A stretch of 64,000 nucleotides of DNA from Annona cherimola (GCA_030490835.1 CM059972.1:86475137-86539136); one strand, 5' to 3'. Positions 36,201 to 51,200 are shown, numbered from the stretch's first letter. A program made the numbers and translations. The notes: generated by a model not told the origin, from the letters alone.

Positions 36201-39200
36201 CTTACTTTTCAATAATTTCTACACAACTATCCATACAACTAACCTATCTATTTTAACTTTATCCTCTTTACTACTCATCATTACCCCTATCATATTACAT
36301 CATTTGACAACTTTTACTCTCCAAAACTTTTCATCAAAAGTTTTATTCATTACCAAACACACCCTAAATGTATTGAAGGAAACTTTACATCTATGTCAAC
36401 TTGAAAATTAAATAATCGCAAACATGCAGATGATCTTAAACTTGTTACATTCATGCTGACAATTCTTGAGATACATTGCATCTATGCCAATGCCATTAGC
36501 CTCCCATCTTAATGGCTCCAAAGGCCATTAACCCATTCCACATAGATCCAACTCTATTCTAATTTTTTATGTTATTCTTTGATATACAGTTATATTAAGA
36601 TAAAAATTATACTATCTAACATATAGTATATTACAAGACATTATATAAGATATTTAAAATGGATATACTAGGGTACACCATCTCGCACCTTAGTTAGAGT
36701 GCACTATGATGAAATGGGGCCTACCTTGATGATGAAATCAAAATCCAATTGTCACATTGTTTAACATCATTTGTTTTATCATGAAACCAAAACTCATTTC
36801 AATTGGAATCTAGAATGGGTGATACCAACTTCAAAATGTATAATTATGTAATTATGAAAAACACTTCTTTTATTGGGCTAGACAGCTTGGATAATCAGAT
36901 ACCTAACGGAGGTGTACTCCAAAAGAGGGGTAACAAGGTCACTACCTCTGTCTAATTCGAATTCTAGTCCAGCCAACCCTAACACCCTATACACACCCAT
37001 GTCAGCTTAACATGTGCATTAGAATATAATAACGCTTCATTGAATTATCGATTCATAAATGTTGAAAATAGACATTTGACATGACATATAAATTGAATGA
37101 TTTTATTATATAGATTTTGTATCTTCCATCGGTAACACATAATTTTGACATTGATGAAACTTAATTTGCTTGCTAAACAAATGATTCGAAAGACAATGGG
37201 AACATTGGTTTTGGATTTCATTATGAAGGTATTTAGGTGTGTTTGGAAATGAATATAACTTTTGATGAAAAGTTGTAGAGAGAAAAAGTTGTCAAATGAT
37301 GTGATATAATAGGGGTAATGATGAGGAATAAATAGGATAAAGTTGAAATAGATAGGTTAGTTGTGTTGATAGTTGTGTAGAAATGATTGAAAAGTAAGGT
37401 AATTGTATAGAAAAATGTGAAGAAATGATTAAAAAATAGGGTAGTTGTGGAGAGTGAAAAAGTTTTAACTTCACAACTTTTACTTATTACCAAACACACC
37501 CTTAATCATGATGTACCCCAACCACGGTATAACATGGTGCACCCTAATATATCCTATTTTAAAAATATAAAAATAGGAAATAAAGAAATATAAAAATAAC
37601 ATGATATGTAAGATCCAATTCTATGGAACCAATCCCATGGAAGTAAGTACATGGAACCTCATGATTTGGGCCCACCATGATAAATCAAATTCAATCCATT
37701 GATTTTCTTTGCAATAATTTAACTAACATTCTTAATCACAGATTTACATGCCATTATCATTTAAGGGTTAATAACAATGTATTAAATTTTTTACTATAAT
37801 ACAGATTTTAAAAACTTCAGGGTGTGTTTAGGAAATGATAAAATTTTCAATGAAAAACTTTTGGTATAAAAATTTTTGAAATATGAGAAAACGAAATGAT
37901 ATGATAAGGATAATGATGAGAAGTAAAGAAAATAAAGTTCAAATAGATAGATTAGATGCATAAGTAGTTATGTATAAATGATTGAAAAGTAAGGTAGTTG
38001 TATAGGAAGAAGTGAAGAAATAATTTTAAAAATAGCGTATTTGTGGATAATAAAAAGTTTTAGTTTGAAAAATTTTAGGTATTAACAAACACTCCCTTAA
38101 TTAAAAGGTACAAGTTGCATAAGACTTTAATTAAAAATGATATTTTGGTATCATTGGTATCGTAGTTATACAATTTATTTAACAAAATAGTCAAATTGGA
38201 TTTTCATTCAATCAAAATGGTCCACCTAGATCAAGAGGTTCTAAAAATTTACTTCTGTGCAATCAAGAATGGAATGAATTATATGCGTATAAATAGCATA
38301 TTGACCATAAATAATATTAATCATAAACTTGGTAAATAATACATGAATATAATATTTTCATATTTCTCCGATTATAAAATATTTTTACATATACAAGAAA
38401 ATGTGTTAATTTTATTTTAGACATCTCTGAGAAACCAACAAAAATCCAATTTGTGTAAATATGGACTTATTCAATTGGCCATTAGGTTATTGTCAAACAA
38501 ACCATACATTCTAATTTAAGGAATGGTACGTGTTCAAAATAACTTGAATTACAAATCTTCAAAAGTACTTGAGGTATGGACTACCTAAGCATAGGCCATG
38601 ATAGTTTCAAATTTAAAGTATGTTTCCTAGTTATTTGCTCAGGTAGAAGTTACATAGGACTTCAATTAAAATGATTTTTTTTATATGATAATTAAAATGT
38701 GTCCTAGTTGTTTGCTTATTGTTGCCATGGTACTATTATGAATGACTCCCCTCATAAACATGTTGCGTAAGACTTCAATTAAAATGATTTTTGATATCAT
38801 AATTATATGAATTATAGTAAACAAAATAGTCCAATTGAATTTTCTTTCAATCATCATGGTAAGCCGAAATGAAGAGGTTCCAAGGATTCATTTATTTATG
38901 TAGAAATAAGCATATCAATCATGGCCGACCAAATGACAACTCACTTGGTCAGTGCGTTGAGACAGAAACCTGCTGGTCGGGGTTCGATCCCTGCTTCACC
39001 CCTCGTGGGCGTGTAAGAGTCATGGGTCTCCCATGTGAAGAACTTTGGTCTCTTCGTGAATTTCTAAGAATTCATGGGCTTGATATGTAATATGAAATTA
39101 GAAAAGAATTTGTAACATCGTAGGTGGAAAAAAAAAAAAAGAGAGATTCCGATTGGAACAACATAAAAAAAAAAAAAAGCATATTAATCACGAAATAGTT

Positions 39201-42200
39201 ATATTAACAATAAAAATGATAAATAATGCATCAGTACGATATTTTCATATTTCTCATATTTATAGTATATATTTTCATACAAAAGAAAAAGTGTTTCAAT
39301 CCTATGGAACCACTCCATTTGGGGCCACTTTGATGATTGTATGAAATCTATTTCATTCGTTGCATTTAATGTTATTTGTTTAATTAGGGAACTAAGTTTC
39401 ATCCTAATCAAAGATGTGCATGGCCCCCATCTAATAAAAAAGAAAAATCAACATGACAAAAAAATTGCTTAATTTGTATACCAATTTCAAAGCAGTTAAT
39501 TCAATATCTAAACATTTAAAACATTCTTCCAATGTAAATGGCTATTTTTTTAAATTATTATAACATTCCAATGCATTTATGAATGGATCCAAGCATTTTT
39601 TATAATTTACCCATGGTTTTATATTTTTAAGCAAGTTAAACCCACCCAAAACTCGAATTGAAATGATTTTTGGTAATGGCACCGCAATAAACTATATGAG
39701 CTTAAACAATCTGATCAATTGGATTTCAATTTCACCAAGAGAGGGTGCCCAAGTAAAGAGGTTCAAGTCATGGAACTGGTTCCATGGAACTGGGACCCCT
39801 AGAAAAATACAAGAAAACTTGTCAACTTTCTTGCCAGTCACTTTCGAGAAACCAACAGAATTCTGATTATGTAAATATGGAATTATTCACTTAGCCATTG
39901 TGTCAGTTATCAAACAGACCCTAGATTACAGAAACTAAATACAGAGTTGAGGTATGGGACATCTTCAAACAAACCCTAGATTACAAATCTTCATAATTAT
40001 TTGAGGTATGGCCCATATAAACAAAGTCTTTTACAGAGTCTCAAATCTTACAAGTGTTTGCCTTTTAAGTGTTTTTTCTTAATTATTTGCTTATTGTTGC
40101 CATGGTTCTATTACGAATAACTTTGTTGCAGTCAATGAAGAGAAATAATTGAGGAGAATTATAAATTTTGAATCATCATCATCATCATCATCATAAGCCA
40201 TTTCCCACCTATGTGGGGTCGGCTGCATGGATTCTGTTACGCCATTCTTGGCGATTTAAGACTAAATTTTCAGTAATATGTAATATTTTTAAATCTTGTT
40301 TAATTACTTCCATCCATGTTTTTTTGGGTCTTCCTCTCATTCTTCTACCACCTTCTACTTGGATAAACTCTGTTTTCCTAACCGGTGCTACTTCAGGCCT
40401 CCTTTTAACATGACCAAACCATCTTAATCTATTTTCTCTCATTTTATCATAAATTGGTCTCACTTTTAAGTTTTCTCGAATTATTTCATTCCTAATTTTA
40501 TCTTTTCTTGTTTTACCACTCATCCACCTTAACATTCTCATTTCTGCTACGCTCATTTTTTGTATATGTTGCTTTTTAACTGCCCAACATTCTGCCCCAT
40601 AAAGCATAGCAGGTCTAATCGCAGTCTTATAAAATTTTCCTTTTAATTTGACTGGAACTCGACGGTCACATAAAATTCCTGACGCACTTCTCCATTTCTT
40701 CCATCCTGCTTGAATTCTATGTATTATATCTTTCTCGATTTCCCCGTTCTCTTGAACTATTGATCCTAAGTACCGAAAGTGATTAGTTTTTGTTACTGTT
40801 TGATCTAAAATCTTAATTGGTTCATCATCCGGGTTCTCACTATTATTAAAATTGCATTTCATATATTCAGTTTTTGTGCGACTAATTCTAAAACCATTAG
40901 ATTCTAGAGCATCTACCCACCTATTCAATTTTAAATTTAGTCCTTCTTTACTTTCATCTATTAGAACAATGTCATCTGCAAATAACATACACCAAGGTAC
41001 TTCTTCTTGGAGATGTCTAGTAATTTCATCTATTACTAAGGTAAAAAGGTAAGGACTCAAGGCTGAGCCTTGATGTAAACCTATTTTAACTGGGAAGACA
41101 TTAGTATCTCCACTAATGGTTCTCACATTTGTAACAGCCCCCTCATACATATCTTTAATAATATCAATGTATCTGTCATTAATTCCTTTTTTCCTCATCA
41201 CTTGCCATATTAACTTTCTTGGTACTCGATCATAAGCTTTTTCTAAATCAATAAAAATCATATATAAGTTCTTTTTCTTCTCCCTATACTTTTCAAATAG
41301 TTGTCTAAGTAAGAAAATAGCTTCAATAGTTGATCTTCCTGACATAAAACCAAATTGATTTTCAGATATATTAGTTTCCCGTCTTAGTCTATGTTCAATT
41401 ACTCTTTCCCATAATTTCATAGTATGACTCATAAATTTTGAATGATCTAGTTATTAAACTATGAGAATTATTCACTTGGATGGTAACACAAATACCTAAG
41501 GGCCCAAGGCCATGAAAAAGTTACCACTTGGGTTGCTTTTGCTTCATTTCATCAATCTTCTTTTTCCCGTTTGCTAGAAGCCTTTCTATTTTAATTAATA
41601 GTCCAAAACAACTTATGTCCTAATAAAATCCTAAGCGCAGTCTAATTATAAACTCTACTATTCCAGGTCACATTGCTTGATGGATTTTTCTAGAAATGGC
41701 CTATATCCATGACACTAGCTCAAAATTCCAGGTAAAAATAAATACAAAAACAGAACAGCAAAGTCAATTTTTCTTCCTTTTATTCATCCAATTGCTAGGA
41801 TGAATTTGGGCTTCCTGCTGGACGCATAATGAAACTGTGGTAGAAATCACAACTTCATAACCCCTAATGAGAATCCCTGAAAAAAAAATTGTCGACATGG
41901 TACAGAAATAATAATTTCAATAATCCCCATGTCACTCTCATGGAAAGTTAAATCTTGGATGAAAGCATGATTTTCTATCAACAGATGAACAAAGGGAACA
42001 ACCCAGCAATTAAAAAGATGATGGCTTGACATAAAGCAATGTCCTTGGCCCAAACCAGTAAATATAATGCCGAAATTTATTATTGAGATTCAGACCATGA
42101 GACTGCAAATGTAAAAAGAAGAAGTACATAGTATATTACCTGAACAACATAATTGCCATATTGATCTTGAGCTAAAGTGCACACAGATTGCAGAATTTCC

Positions 42201-45200
42201 TCCATGATAATTTCTTGTGTTTTGTGATCATCGCAGTGCTCTAGGACCCTCTGCGAACATAATTGAAAACATCAATAGAAGTCGCATGCAAAAATCCATC
42301 ACAATTACGGAATAATTAACCTCTTAAAATGTCAATAGACAGTGTGCCTAGAAACATCAGTAATGAATGGTTTAACAAATAAGTAACCTCTTCACCTGTA
42401 CGACTCGACAGCCATATGGATGAGTGGAGAGTGCCACGACTTGCCCATAGAAGGCTGAGATTATAAACTGAATTCTTTCTTGTGGAACACACTCAATACA
42501 CTTCTGTATAACATGATTTCCATTTTGATCGCGAATACATTTCATGACTGCACCATCAAGTTCTAACACCATTTGAGTCTGCTGTTCCACATCAACCACT
42601 TCTAATGCCTGCATCAACAATTTCAATCATCAAGCTCAACTCATATCCAGGAGAGAGAGAGAGAGACACATGTCACGTCCCAAATATTTTAGTAGAGGTT
42701 ATCAAGGAAACCTCTACACAGTTGTAGAGAAATCATGAAGGTGCCGAAGTTCTCTAGAAAGTTCTAGAGAAGAAGAGTGTATAGAATTCTAGAACCTTCC
42801 AGACTTCTCTTGAATTCTCCAAGAGCTCCAAGAAGATCAAGACACTTCGGGAGAGTTCTAGAGAATTTCAAAGAGGAGGTGGGAAGATTCTAAAAAGCGA
42901 TCCAAACCGTCCACTTAAGGACATGTGTCAAAATCCGGGGAGCTCCAAGGGGAAGGAAGAGCCTATAAAAGGGGAGAAGGCTCATTTGCTCAAGGCATCA
43001 AACACACACCCAACACACACCAACTCAAGAGCACCCAAGCTCCCCAAGTGAGTTCCCTTGTGGCCTTCTAGCTCTCTTGTAAAAAGCCTTCAAGTAATAC
43101 AAGTCCCTTTGTTCCTAAGTGCTTTCTCCTCTTTTGTCCACTACTCTCTACCATCACTTTCTCAAGTGTTTGGTCCGGTTTTAGGCTGACTTAGTCCTCA
43201 CAAGGGTGTGAGCAAGCTAAGTGCCGCACAAGTTCAGGGTTGTAAAGTCCTAGCTTGTGACACACAGCTCTCTAAAGCACTGGAAATAAAACAATTACAA
43301 GCAATAAAGCTACAAGAAAATATTGGCCCGAATGCATGGCAGCATTTCAAGGAAAAATCTTATAGTATACATATTTAAATCAGTGCATTAAAAAATAATA
43401 CGACATGACACAATAATCATGATTAAATCTGAGAGTGACAAGGGTAATGATCAGGAGTAAAGGAAATAAAATTAAAATAGATAAGGTGATTGTATTAAAA
43501 ATGTGAACAATGATTGAAAAGTAAGGTGGGTGGTTAAAACGTCATGTCATGTAGAAGTGGGGAAAAAGTTGTTGGAATTTTTCTCTTTTTTCTTCCTCCC
43601 ACACACACCCTTAAATTTCTTTTCTAAAAAACAAAAATCTTAAGCTACACAGCATTTTGACATGAAATGGGAAATCAATTTCTTTGTCTTGGCCAACAGC
43701 CTAAGGTTGGCTTTATTCACACTTACAGATAACAATATGTTAATAAATTATTGCTAGATTGCTAGACAGTATCAAAACTATTTTTACAAAAAAAACTTTC
43801 TTACTCCTTCCTACACACTTTCTGATATGATTCCACGTCTAACTACCTAACTATTCTACTTTGTTCTATTACCAATCATTTTTTGACATTTTTTCTATAA
43901 CTGTCTTATCCATTTTAACTTTATTTTCTTTACTCTCAGTCATTACCTCTACCATATCATATCATTTTTTGACATTTTTCCTATAACTGTCTTATCCATT
44001 TTATCTTTATTTTCTTTACTCTCAGTCATTACCTCTACCATATCATATCATTCTCTCACTTGTTAAAAATTTTTCCATTCCCACTTTTACTTTTACATCT
44101 TCCAAAACAGACCCTTAGTATAGTTTCCGCAACAAAATCTGTGAAATTTTGCACTATTTTGATCAGTCTATAGCCTATCATCCAAAACATCACAAGAGCA
44201 AATAAGCCTACACATATGATAAGTCATCAGTGCCTTTTAACACCTCATAACCATTCCCCAATTTTACCATTTCCTCCTTAGATATTGTCCCTAGTCTCTG
44301 CTAACTTGGCATTCCCCTCATAATGAAGATGTCCCAAAAATTGCATGCAGTAACTTCAATACTGGTTCTCCATCATTGGTGGCTAAAAGCATACAAAGAT
44401 AAAATATCCCAAAACATCATCTAAATGAGTGCATTTGATGATCTATGGGTTGATTGGTGTGCATTTGGTATGTTTTTGGAAGTTGTGTAAAAAATCTACC
44501 AAACTAGAGGAGGGCTCAGTCAACCCAACTTATGATTGAGGCTCGATTAAACACCTTGGTCAATCCAAGTGTTGCAACTAAAACATGCACAAAAGTCTAG
44601 CAAGGCAGGTTTTCTTGAGGCCCAATCAACAAAGGTTGAGCCAACTGAATTACAACAGAGGTACCTCAACTCAAGGCTTGCTCAAACAAAGTGCAATTGA
44701 GCCAGGTGGGTGGATCATTGGCCAATCTAGAGCCTCAAGCCTGTAGCCCTAACCTTAGGACCTATGTCGAGTTGTCAAGCCAAGTTAGACTAAGGTGCGA
44801 CCCAAGCTCAATCGCCTACACCACACTTTTTAACCTATAAAATGACCTAGTAGACGGAAAAAATGGAGGAGCTACATATAAAAGAGATAGTCAGACTTCA
44901 TGGTATTCCAATATCCATTGTCTTAGATAGGAATAGGAGATTTGCATCTGAATTTTGGCAAAATCCAAACATGTATGGGTACGGAATCACACCTGAGTAC
45001 AGCATATCATCCGCAAACAAACGATTAGTTTGAGAGAACCATTCAGGCATTCGACAACGTACTATGGGCTTGTGCATTAGATTTGCAAGGTTCATAAATG
45101 GAGCACGTGGCAATGGCAAAATTTGTTTATAACAATACTTATCAAATAAGCATAAGCATGACTCCGTTTCAGGCCTTATACGGCAAAAAAGTTGCACTAC

Positions 45201-48200
45201 AGTATACTTGGAAGAGGACAGTGAACGGAAGGTGCTAAGTGACTTGCAATTTGCAGTTGGAGAGAAGGTTTTTCTAAAAGTCTCATATACTCACGGAGTG
45301 ATGAGATTTGGAGTTTAAGCCCTAAGGGAAAGTTAAGTCCTCAATATTTAGTATTTGAGGTCTTAAAAGTCATTGGTGGAGCTGCATACTAATTGATAAT
45401 GCTAGTAGAGGATCACAATATATTCCATATCTCACAATTGACGAGGTATGTGACAGATCCAAGGCATATGCTCCCTGTAGAAGGGGATCAGACCCAGCTA
45501 GAGCAACCAGTACGAGTCCTTGATTCCAGAGAAAAGGAATCAAAAGGAAGAAAAATCAAGCACATTCTTGTGCAGTGGAGCAACCATAGTGAAAAGAGGC
45601 CCCCTGATAGCTAAAAGACAATATTCGATAGATTGCCCTAGTTGGTTTCCGCCTTGCTAAAAATTGTAAATTTCAGGGACGAAACTTTTGTAAAAGGGGA
45701 AGGATGTAATAAATAGAAATCTATTTTAGCAGTGAAAATCAAACAATGATGAGGTAATTTAACCATGGAATTTTGTACCAGTCAAATGATGACGTGGCCA
45801 TAAATTAAGGAGAGTTAATTATTTGACCAACTCTAGTGGACCCCACAAGATAATCAAAGAATTTGGGATAATCTTAGATCCAAATATTCTCCTACGATAA
45901 CTCTCCTGATTGCTTGAAACTCCTTTTACAATGGAGCTTTTGGAAGGTTGAGTTTCCTAAGGATACGCGTAGACGATATGTAAGGGAAAGCTCATAAATA
46001 TGTAGGTAGGGTTCCAAGAAAGGGCTATTAAGAAAAGAGGGATGAGCCTATTTGCAGGGAAGAGACTTCAAATTCAAGCTAACTTGCAAAAGATAAGTGG
46101 ACTTTGCAAGTTTGGTTTAATTGCATAAATAATTTACGTATCACGATTATGTAGTAGAAATAATACCATGTTACATGATGTTGATTTTATGAAAGAGTTA
46201 TGTGACATGCAATTTATTAATGATTAATATATTGATCGCATGTTGATTTTTATTCAATAAATATTTCATGTATTCTTGATGTGATGGATTTATAACCATG
46301 GATGCATGAGGAGAATAATTATTGTGATAATTATAGCATGCGAATAATTATTGTGATAATTATAGCTTGCGAATAATTATGAATGAAATTATAATGCATG
46401 AGGAAAATATTTTTATGTCACATGATTAATTGGAAAGGTTATATTATAGTATGCCTAAATTAATTAAATGGTGGAATAGTGTTATAGTAATTCTACAGGA
46501 TTTTTACAATATACATGAGAATTTTATACAACTTGAAGTGCATGATTTACATAATTAGATTTATTATCCCGTAGAAATAAATAGGAATACAAAACTATGT
46601 ATAGGAAAAATCATGCAATGGAATTAAGTTGAAAGCATGTATGTTGGCAGAATATTATTATGGATTTTACGCAATTTTCAAAGTTAATTAACTGAATGGA
46701 ATTTACTGTTCAAAGAGATTTATTTGAGAAAGCATTATTAAATTTCTGGGATTTTTTCCACCTTGCAAGATGGTCTTTGATGGTTTTTGCAAGACAGTCT
46801 TTCATGGTTTTTGCAAGACAGAATGTTGTCCAGGAGTCTTTCTATAAAAAGACCAGAAAATTGCAATTTCGTCACTGGTCTCTAGCACCTGGGCCAAAAC
46901 AAACAAAGCCAAACATGAATGTGTTAAACAGAGGTTGGGTCAATGAGAAGCCCAAATCAGGAGAAGGCCTGGACCCATAAGCCCAGGAAGGAGCTAGTAG
47001 GTGGCGAACCTAGGATTGCCAGCGATAGAGCTGCTCTGGTGGAAATGGGGCAGTCCCACAGCCATCCAAATAGGAATTGATGTAAATTGGACTCTTGTAG
47101 TACGATTATTCGTTTCCTACAAACTTTGATGTTCTGAGTTCACTGGAGGGGTCTGATTGACCCAAAGAGACCTACAAACCTAAGTTTTAGGGATGAAGAT
47201 GTATCTTAAGGGTTTTAAAGAATTAAATCCTTAAGACGGCTCCTTATGCTCAGAGAGTGATGTTTCTAGGTAGTCTTTGTAGGAATAGAATTTTGAATCA
47301 CCTGAGAAACCAAATTGAAGGTTGCGATTGAGAATATTTACTAAGTTATTTCCATAATTGCAATGCAATTAAGATGAGTATTATTGTTTTTGTTAATTGT
47401 GATTGTGAACACGACTAAATAAGTTTATTAATTCAAGTTTATTTGAAATGATTTTTATTTCATTCGTATTAACCGATATTGGAGGAAAAAGTTAACTCGA
47501 TATGAAAAATTGGGGCGTCAACCTTCATTTTTGGAAGGGGCAGTCAAATTATATCTTTATAATAATATAATTAAATTATATCATGTTAAGGTTCAAACTA
47601 ATTAAACTAATTTAACTAAACGATTTACCCAGTTTGAACTAAACCAGATTTACCCAGTTTGAACTAAACCAGATTTACCCAGTTTGAACTAAACCAGCTA
47701 CTTCACTAGTTCGATCACCAGTTTGGTTCTAACAAAATTGCCTCTAAGTAGATTTTCCTATAGCAAGAAATCCTTTCTAATGGCTCTCGTTCTGGGCTGC
47801 CTTTCACTGTTGCAGCAATAAGCCTTTCCCCCTTAAAAGATGGTACATGTTTTGCACTAAGTAGCCCCCTCGTAGCTGGTTGCTATAATATTTGAACTCA
47901 GAACATGAAATCTACTCTGAGATCAAACAAAAGTACAACAGAGAAAAGAGGAATGTAGTGGGGAAAAAAATTATATCAAGAGGAAGAAGCAGATAACTTA
48001 AGGGAATGAGAAAAAATAACTTGAAAGAAAGTGGGGGCAAAAAGAAGACTAGGAAGAATTAGAAACGAACCTAAGAAAGGAGAGTCAAAGGGCAGGAATT
48101 TTTTCTAAAAAAGGAATTAGTAAAACAAATAGAATATTAATTGTTGTGAGGTAAAAATCAAAGAAAATAATAGAAACAATTATTTAAATCATTCATCAAG

Positions 48201-51200
48201 CTGATCTATATTTCAATCACCAGACATCAACAATAAATTGCAAACTAAATAACTAGATATTCAAATAATCTCAACTTTACAAAACAAAAATTACCCCTAA
48301 CAACTATTCTACACCAAACAAAATTATACCGCCATCTTCTTTATAAGCATAACAGCACCCAAAGTTGTTTGGGAAGCAAGAAAAAAATGGTGGAACAAAT
48401 TTTTAATGGGATAGGGCGTGATGTGATATGATAGAGTTATAATTAGGAGTAAAGGGAAATTTTTGAATTAGATATAGTAGTTTTTTTTTTTGATGAATTA
48501 GATATAGTAGTTGGATGAAAAGATGTATAGGAATGATTGAAAGGTGAGGAAGTTGTAGTATGAAAAGATGTGTGGAAAAGTGGTGAAGAAAATTTTTGGT
48601 GCAAACTTCTTTTTTCCTTGTTCCCAAACACCCCTGAAACTTTTTTCTTGGGAAATATCATACAAAGATTATACAGGTAGTAAAGGAAATTAAATTTTCT
48701 AAAATGAAAGGTATCAATCATCACTTCAAGTTATAAACTTGACAAGCATATCTCAAAAATATATGAAAAAGAAGGAATGCAAACATTAAGTAAATCACCT
48801 TCTGAATTACTCTGCAACCATACATTTGAAGACTGAGAGGTAAAACATGACCAGAAAGCTGGTTTGCAAGCTCCTTCCTCTGATTGTCTGTTCCATGCTC
48901 AAAAAACTGCCAAAAAAGCCAAGTGAATATGAAAATTATGAAAGCTATCCTTCAGAGATATTCAAAATCAATTTCATTTCTTGATGGATACAAAACATAC
49001 TTTTTGTATCACATAATTTCCAAATACATCAGTCATCAAAGCACGTGCATGAGGAATGAGCTCAGGAAAAATCCTATTTTTCTCCTCCGCTGATGCAGTT
49101 TCCAGCTTCTGTTGAATAAAACGGCTCCCATACTGATCCGCACTGTTATCAATGAAAGAAGAGAAAGAGCTCAGTCCCCTACTCTTCCAAACACATAGTT
49201 ACTAAGACAATGCATAGACAAGCCAGACCAGCACATACCTAAATTCAACTACATGATTGATAATTTCTGACAGTTCAAAACACCTGGTCTTGTTGTTCTT
49301 AAATTCTTCTAGCAAAGTTGACCCAGTCTTTTCTTCCATGTGTCCATTTTCTGAAGACCATGGTCCTGAAGTTCCTCCTGTCGAACTTCTCATTATACCA
49401 GAGAAACGAGGGATTCTCTCATTCTGCCTTATGGCACCGCCAGAACCAATAGGAGAGGCACAACCAGAAACTGGGCTTGGTGGATATGGCATGTTGAGAC
49501 CAAAGGGAGGGTTGCCATAGTACCCCTGATTTAGACCACCAGGTTTGTTTACCAATGGCATACCATACTGTGATTTCTGCTGGGCAAGCAAAGCTCCAAG
49601 ATATGCTTTCTGAGCAAGTAAATCCATGTGTGAGTTACTGACATAATTCCTCCCAAAGGATTGATCACTTGGGCCTACAGAAGACTGTGCTGCATAATCG
49701 GCATTCCTTTGCAAGTATTGTAAATACATAGGATCCTGGAAAACAGAACCAGCAAGGTTTCCACTTCCATTGAGACGTTGCCCTTCTGCGCTACCTGTGA
49801 AAAGGTACATTTAATAAGGAAGATACTACAGAGACTGAGACCACATGAGATTGTCGCACAGAAGCGACCATGAAAACAATTTCAAAGAAACATAAACAGC
49901 ACAATGCATGGCAATAAAAGAATCGTTCAATTGGATGCCACCTAACACTTGACTGATAGAGGTGGCCAATCATCAGTGGATTGCATGCAAACATATTCGG
50001 GAGAACAGGTCTTGATAGATTTTTCATCAGATTGAGTTGTATTTGATATGGGTCATTGTCACCTTCTCCACAGGGTTGAATTTCTGGTGCATGACACAAT
50101 TGCCAAGAACTGTCCAATTTTCAAGTTCAGGTGCAGAAGTCAATGGAATCATTCATGAACACAAGCATAAAATTCATTGTCAGAAATATTTTCGGAAACC
50201 CACTACCTGCATCAATCTGATCATTCGCTGTCGAAGGCAGCCTGTGACCGACAGAATATCCACTTGAGTTATAGCCAGAAAAATCCATATTTAGAATATC
50301 TGAATTCTGATAATTAGCGCTGGATCCTTCCGAATTGGCAGGCACTGTTGTGTACAGATTTGTAGAGGAAAATGCTCGCCTTGGTAAGTTGAATTGCCCA
50401 TGAGAGCCCATCTTAGAACCAGTAAGATCTTCTACAACAACATCAGTTTCAGATGAGTTATCATATGGAAGCTCAGGAATGATCGATGAGTCAGAATCAG
50501 TTCTGTCGACAAGTTGCTGTGGTAGAGTTCGGCATTGACCATTGGATACATCAAAAAGAAAATTAGGTTGACCAGAACGTTCCTGCAACAACCGGGATTG
50601 TAAATGGTAGCCATCTTCATCCACAAGTTTATTTTTTGAAAGGCTAAACCCTGACAATGCAGTTGCAAGATCAGTATGATCCACCACACTGGACGTGAGA
50701 CCATTGAAAGCATTTGGACCAACTATTGTCTTCTTATCAGTCATGCGTACTCTACCTCCCACCGGAGGGAGGACAGGGCTTGGGGACCTACCAACTAGCT
50801 GAGGATCTGGAGTTGCACTTCTAGACAAAGAAGAACCCAAAGCTGGTGCAAAAGAGTGGGAAACTGATGAACCAAGACTGTGAACCCGAACAAGACCTGG
50901 ACTGGTAGCTCCAGAATGTGAGCCATCAGCGCCCTCCAACTGATCATATACCTGCCTCAGTTGAGCATCAGATATGCCCAGCTGACTCCCAGCATCGGCA
51001 AAAGAATTCTGACGTACAGGTCGTGAAGGGTGCACTGAAACAGGAGAGGATTGTCCAAGTCCTTCCTGCAAACAAACAATCACATCAGCAAGAATCCTAG
51101 CACTCCTTAATCATGCTAACAGTTACAACAACAGAATAAGAAGTGCTGAAGGTGAGACCGGCAAAAAGCGCCAGTCGGAATGCAGCACAAAGAAAATATA

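Larger units (their letters stand above)
29625..42139 (-). other. Pumilio intron 7 (12.5 kb)
   Basis: The donor at 42139 is CAG/GTAATA and the acceptor TTTTTTAG ends at 29625. It separates the repeat-6 exon (ending DQYGNYVVQ) from the next exon (HVLQHGKQ). It contains a cluster of AT-rich inverted-repeat elements, four MITEs, a SINE and a LINE. From 29625 to 31250 and from 41444 to 42139 nothing specific was recognised. Confidence 0.85.
42609..48798 (-). other. Pumilio intron 5 (6.2 kb)
   Basis: Between the exon ending YGCRVIQK and the exon beginning [10 protein letters not shown]. It is filled by a solo LTR, Gypsy pol remnants with a putative LTR, MITE-family sequences and short tandem repeats. 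Confidence 0.85.

Noticed and set aside
38940..39000. Functional tRNA gene
   Set aside because: Box A and box B are present but no cloverleaf with proper acceptor stem can be drawn, and a SINE body follows.
40209..41432. Independent reverse-transcriptase gene
   Set aside because: The frame begins in the duplicated host target site and lacks the endonuclease half; it is a truncated LINE insertion.
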